Below, piece by piece: positions 63,688 through 64,000 of a stretch of DNA of 64,000 nt. This DNA is from JAIBJN01 sp963748205. GTDB lineage: Bacteria > Actinomycetota > Thermoleophilia > Gaiellales > Gaiellaceae. The position numbers and the translations under genes are program-made. Under the pieces are notes generated by a model. That model ran no database searches. It had not been told where the DNA came from and saw only the letters and a list, made by a program, of their open reading frames with translations. The DNA lies in assembly GCA_963748205.1 (NCBI GenBank), contig CAVVIB010000002.1, positions 62,001 to 126,000 of the forward strand, in the 5' to 3' direction. The number at the start of each line of letters is the position of its first letter. Position 1 is the first letter of the stretch.

Positions 63688-64000
63688 TGGCAATGACGCT
63701 GCTCCTGGGCGGCGCCCGCAGCGGGAAGTCGGCGCGCGCGCTGCGCCTCGCGCACGACTGGGACGGCCAGGTCGTCTTCGTCGCCACCGGCGAGGGACGC
63801 GACCCCGAGATGGCGGCCCGGATCGCACGCCACCGCCTCGAGCGGCCCTCGTCCTGGCGGACAGTCGAGGCCCCGCTGGAGCTCGTCCGGGCGTTCGACA
63901 GCATTCCCGCGCACGCGTTCGTGATCCTCGACTGCCTCACGCTCTGGGTGGCCAACGCGCTCGAGGCTGGGTGGAGTGACGAGGACGTCGAGCGGGCGGG
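63687..64000 (+). CDS. cobU: Adenosylcobinamide kinase / guanylyltransferase (3' partial)
   Basis: 104 residues are visible before the window ends. LLLGGARSGKSARALRLAHD is the P-loop of CobU/CobP; VFVATGEGRDPEMAARIARH (His guanylylation region) and VILDCLTLWVANAL follow the family. It phosphorylates adenosylcobinamide and transfers GMP, in cobinamide salvage or late B12 synthesis. ATG 63687 overlaps the btuD stop, so it belongs to the riboswitch operon. Confidence 0.93.
   Translation, partial: MAMTLLLGGARSGKSARALRLAHDWDGQVVFVATGEGRDPEMAARIARHRLERPSSWRTVEAPLELVRAFDSIPAHAFVILDCLTLWVANALEAGWSDEDVERA

Overview
This is a GC-rich (roughly 70 percent by eye), densely packed chromosomal segment. The order polA - rpsA - coaE - uvrB - uvrA, with other genes interspersed, is the classic actinobacterial order. 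Secreted proteins with RTX-type repeats, a K+-independent H+-pyrophosphatase and a PPi-type phosphofructokinase signature fit a deep-branching actinobacterium, most likely Thermoleophilia (Gaiellales/Solirubrobacterales). That placement is an inference from gene content only.

Layout. 0-7.2 kb: end of an HExxH peptidase, then a run with two DeoC-like aldolases, a full aldehyde dehydrogenase, a half-length aldehyde dehydrogenase, a TrpC-like barrel protein and a spermidine-synthase-like membrane protein. Several of these lack catalytic residues. 7.3-8.9 kb (minus): lipoprotein, phosphofructokinase, tRNA-Leu(CAA). 9-14.5 kb: a livKHMGF branched-chain amino-acid ABC transporter operon. 14.6-26.9 kb: DNA polymerase I, ribosomal protein S1, CoaE, lytic transglycosylase, a sulfatase and a second secreted protein with RTX tails, a methyltransferase, UvrB. 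27-31.7 kb: a 1263-residue secreted fusion of alkaline-phosphatase-superfamily and 5'-nucleotidase modules, and a metallophosphoesterase. 31.7-36.1 kb: small membrane proteins, an Ala/Thr/Val-rich surface protein and a very large Asn/Gln/Ser/Gly repeat protein. 36.2-41.2 kb: an aromatic-amino-acid-lyase homologue without its MIO serine, UvrA, a membrane protein. 41.2-43.6 kb (minus): DUF2520 protein-panC-panB. 43.7-46.6 kb: a secreted double VOC protein, MsrB with an MsrA stub, DCC-family protein, FmdB zinc ribbon, family-4 uracil-DNA glycosylase. 46.7-49.2 kb: tsaE-tsaB-rimI-tsaD (t6A tRNA modification). 49.2-57.4 kb: subtilase, glutaredoxin-like, Rex, sigma/anti-sigma pair, glycosyltransferase, GCS2 ligase, DUF1844, MTA phosphorylase. 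57.5-60.6 kb: H+-pyrophosphatase, small coiled-coil, HAD and VanZ-like genes. 60.7-64 kb: a cobalamin riboswitch followed by btuF-btuC-btuD-cobU (cut by the window end).

Two global patterns stand out. First, many genes have a TANNNT box whose last T lies only 6-12 nt (often exactly 6) before the start codon, as expected for leaderless transcripts. Second, about 25 apparent frameshifts break otherwise well-conserved genes (ALDH, liv genes, btuF, subtilase, the repeat protein). They cluster at 2-14 kb and 34-35 kb, while polA, rpsA, uvrB, uvrA and hppA are intact. Sequencing or assembly error is the simplest explanation, so these genes are annotated as single CDSs with the lesion noted.

The best candidate for something undescribed is the 32.4-36.1 kb surface-protein locus. 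A three-copy structured intergenic element (719, 7259, 14531), a palindromic -10 box shared by divergent genes at 31.7 kb, and several catalytically degenerate paralogues encoded beside intact partners also deserve attention.
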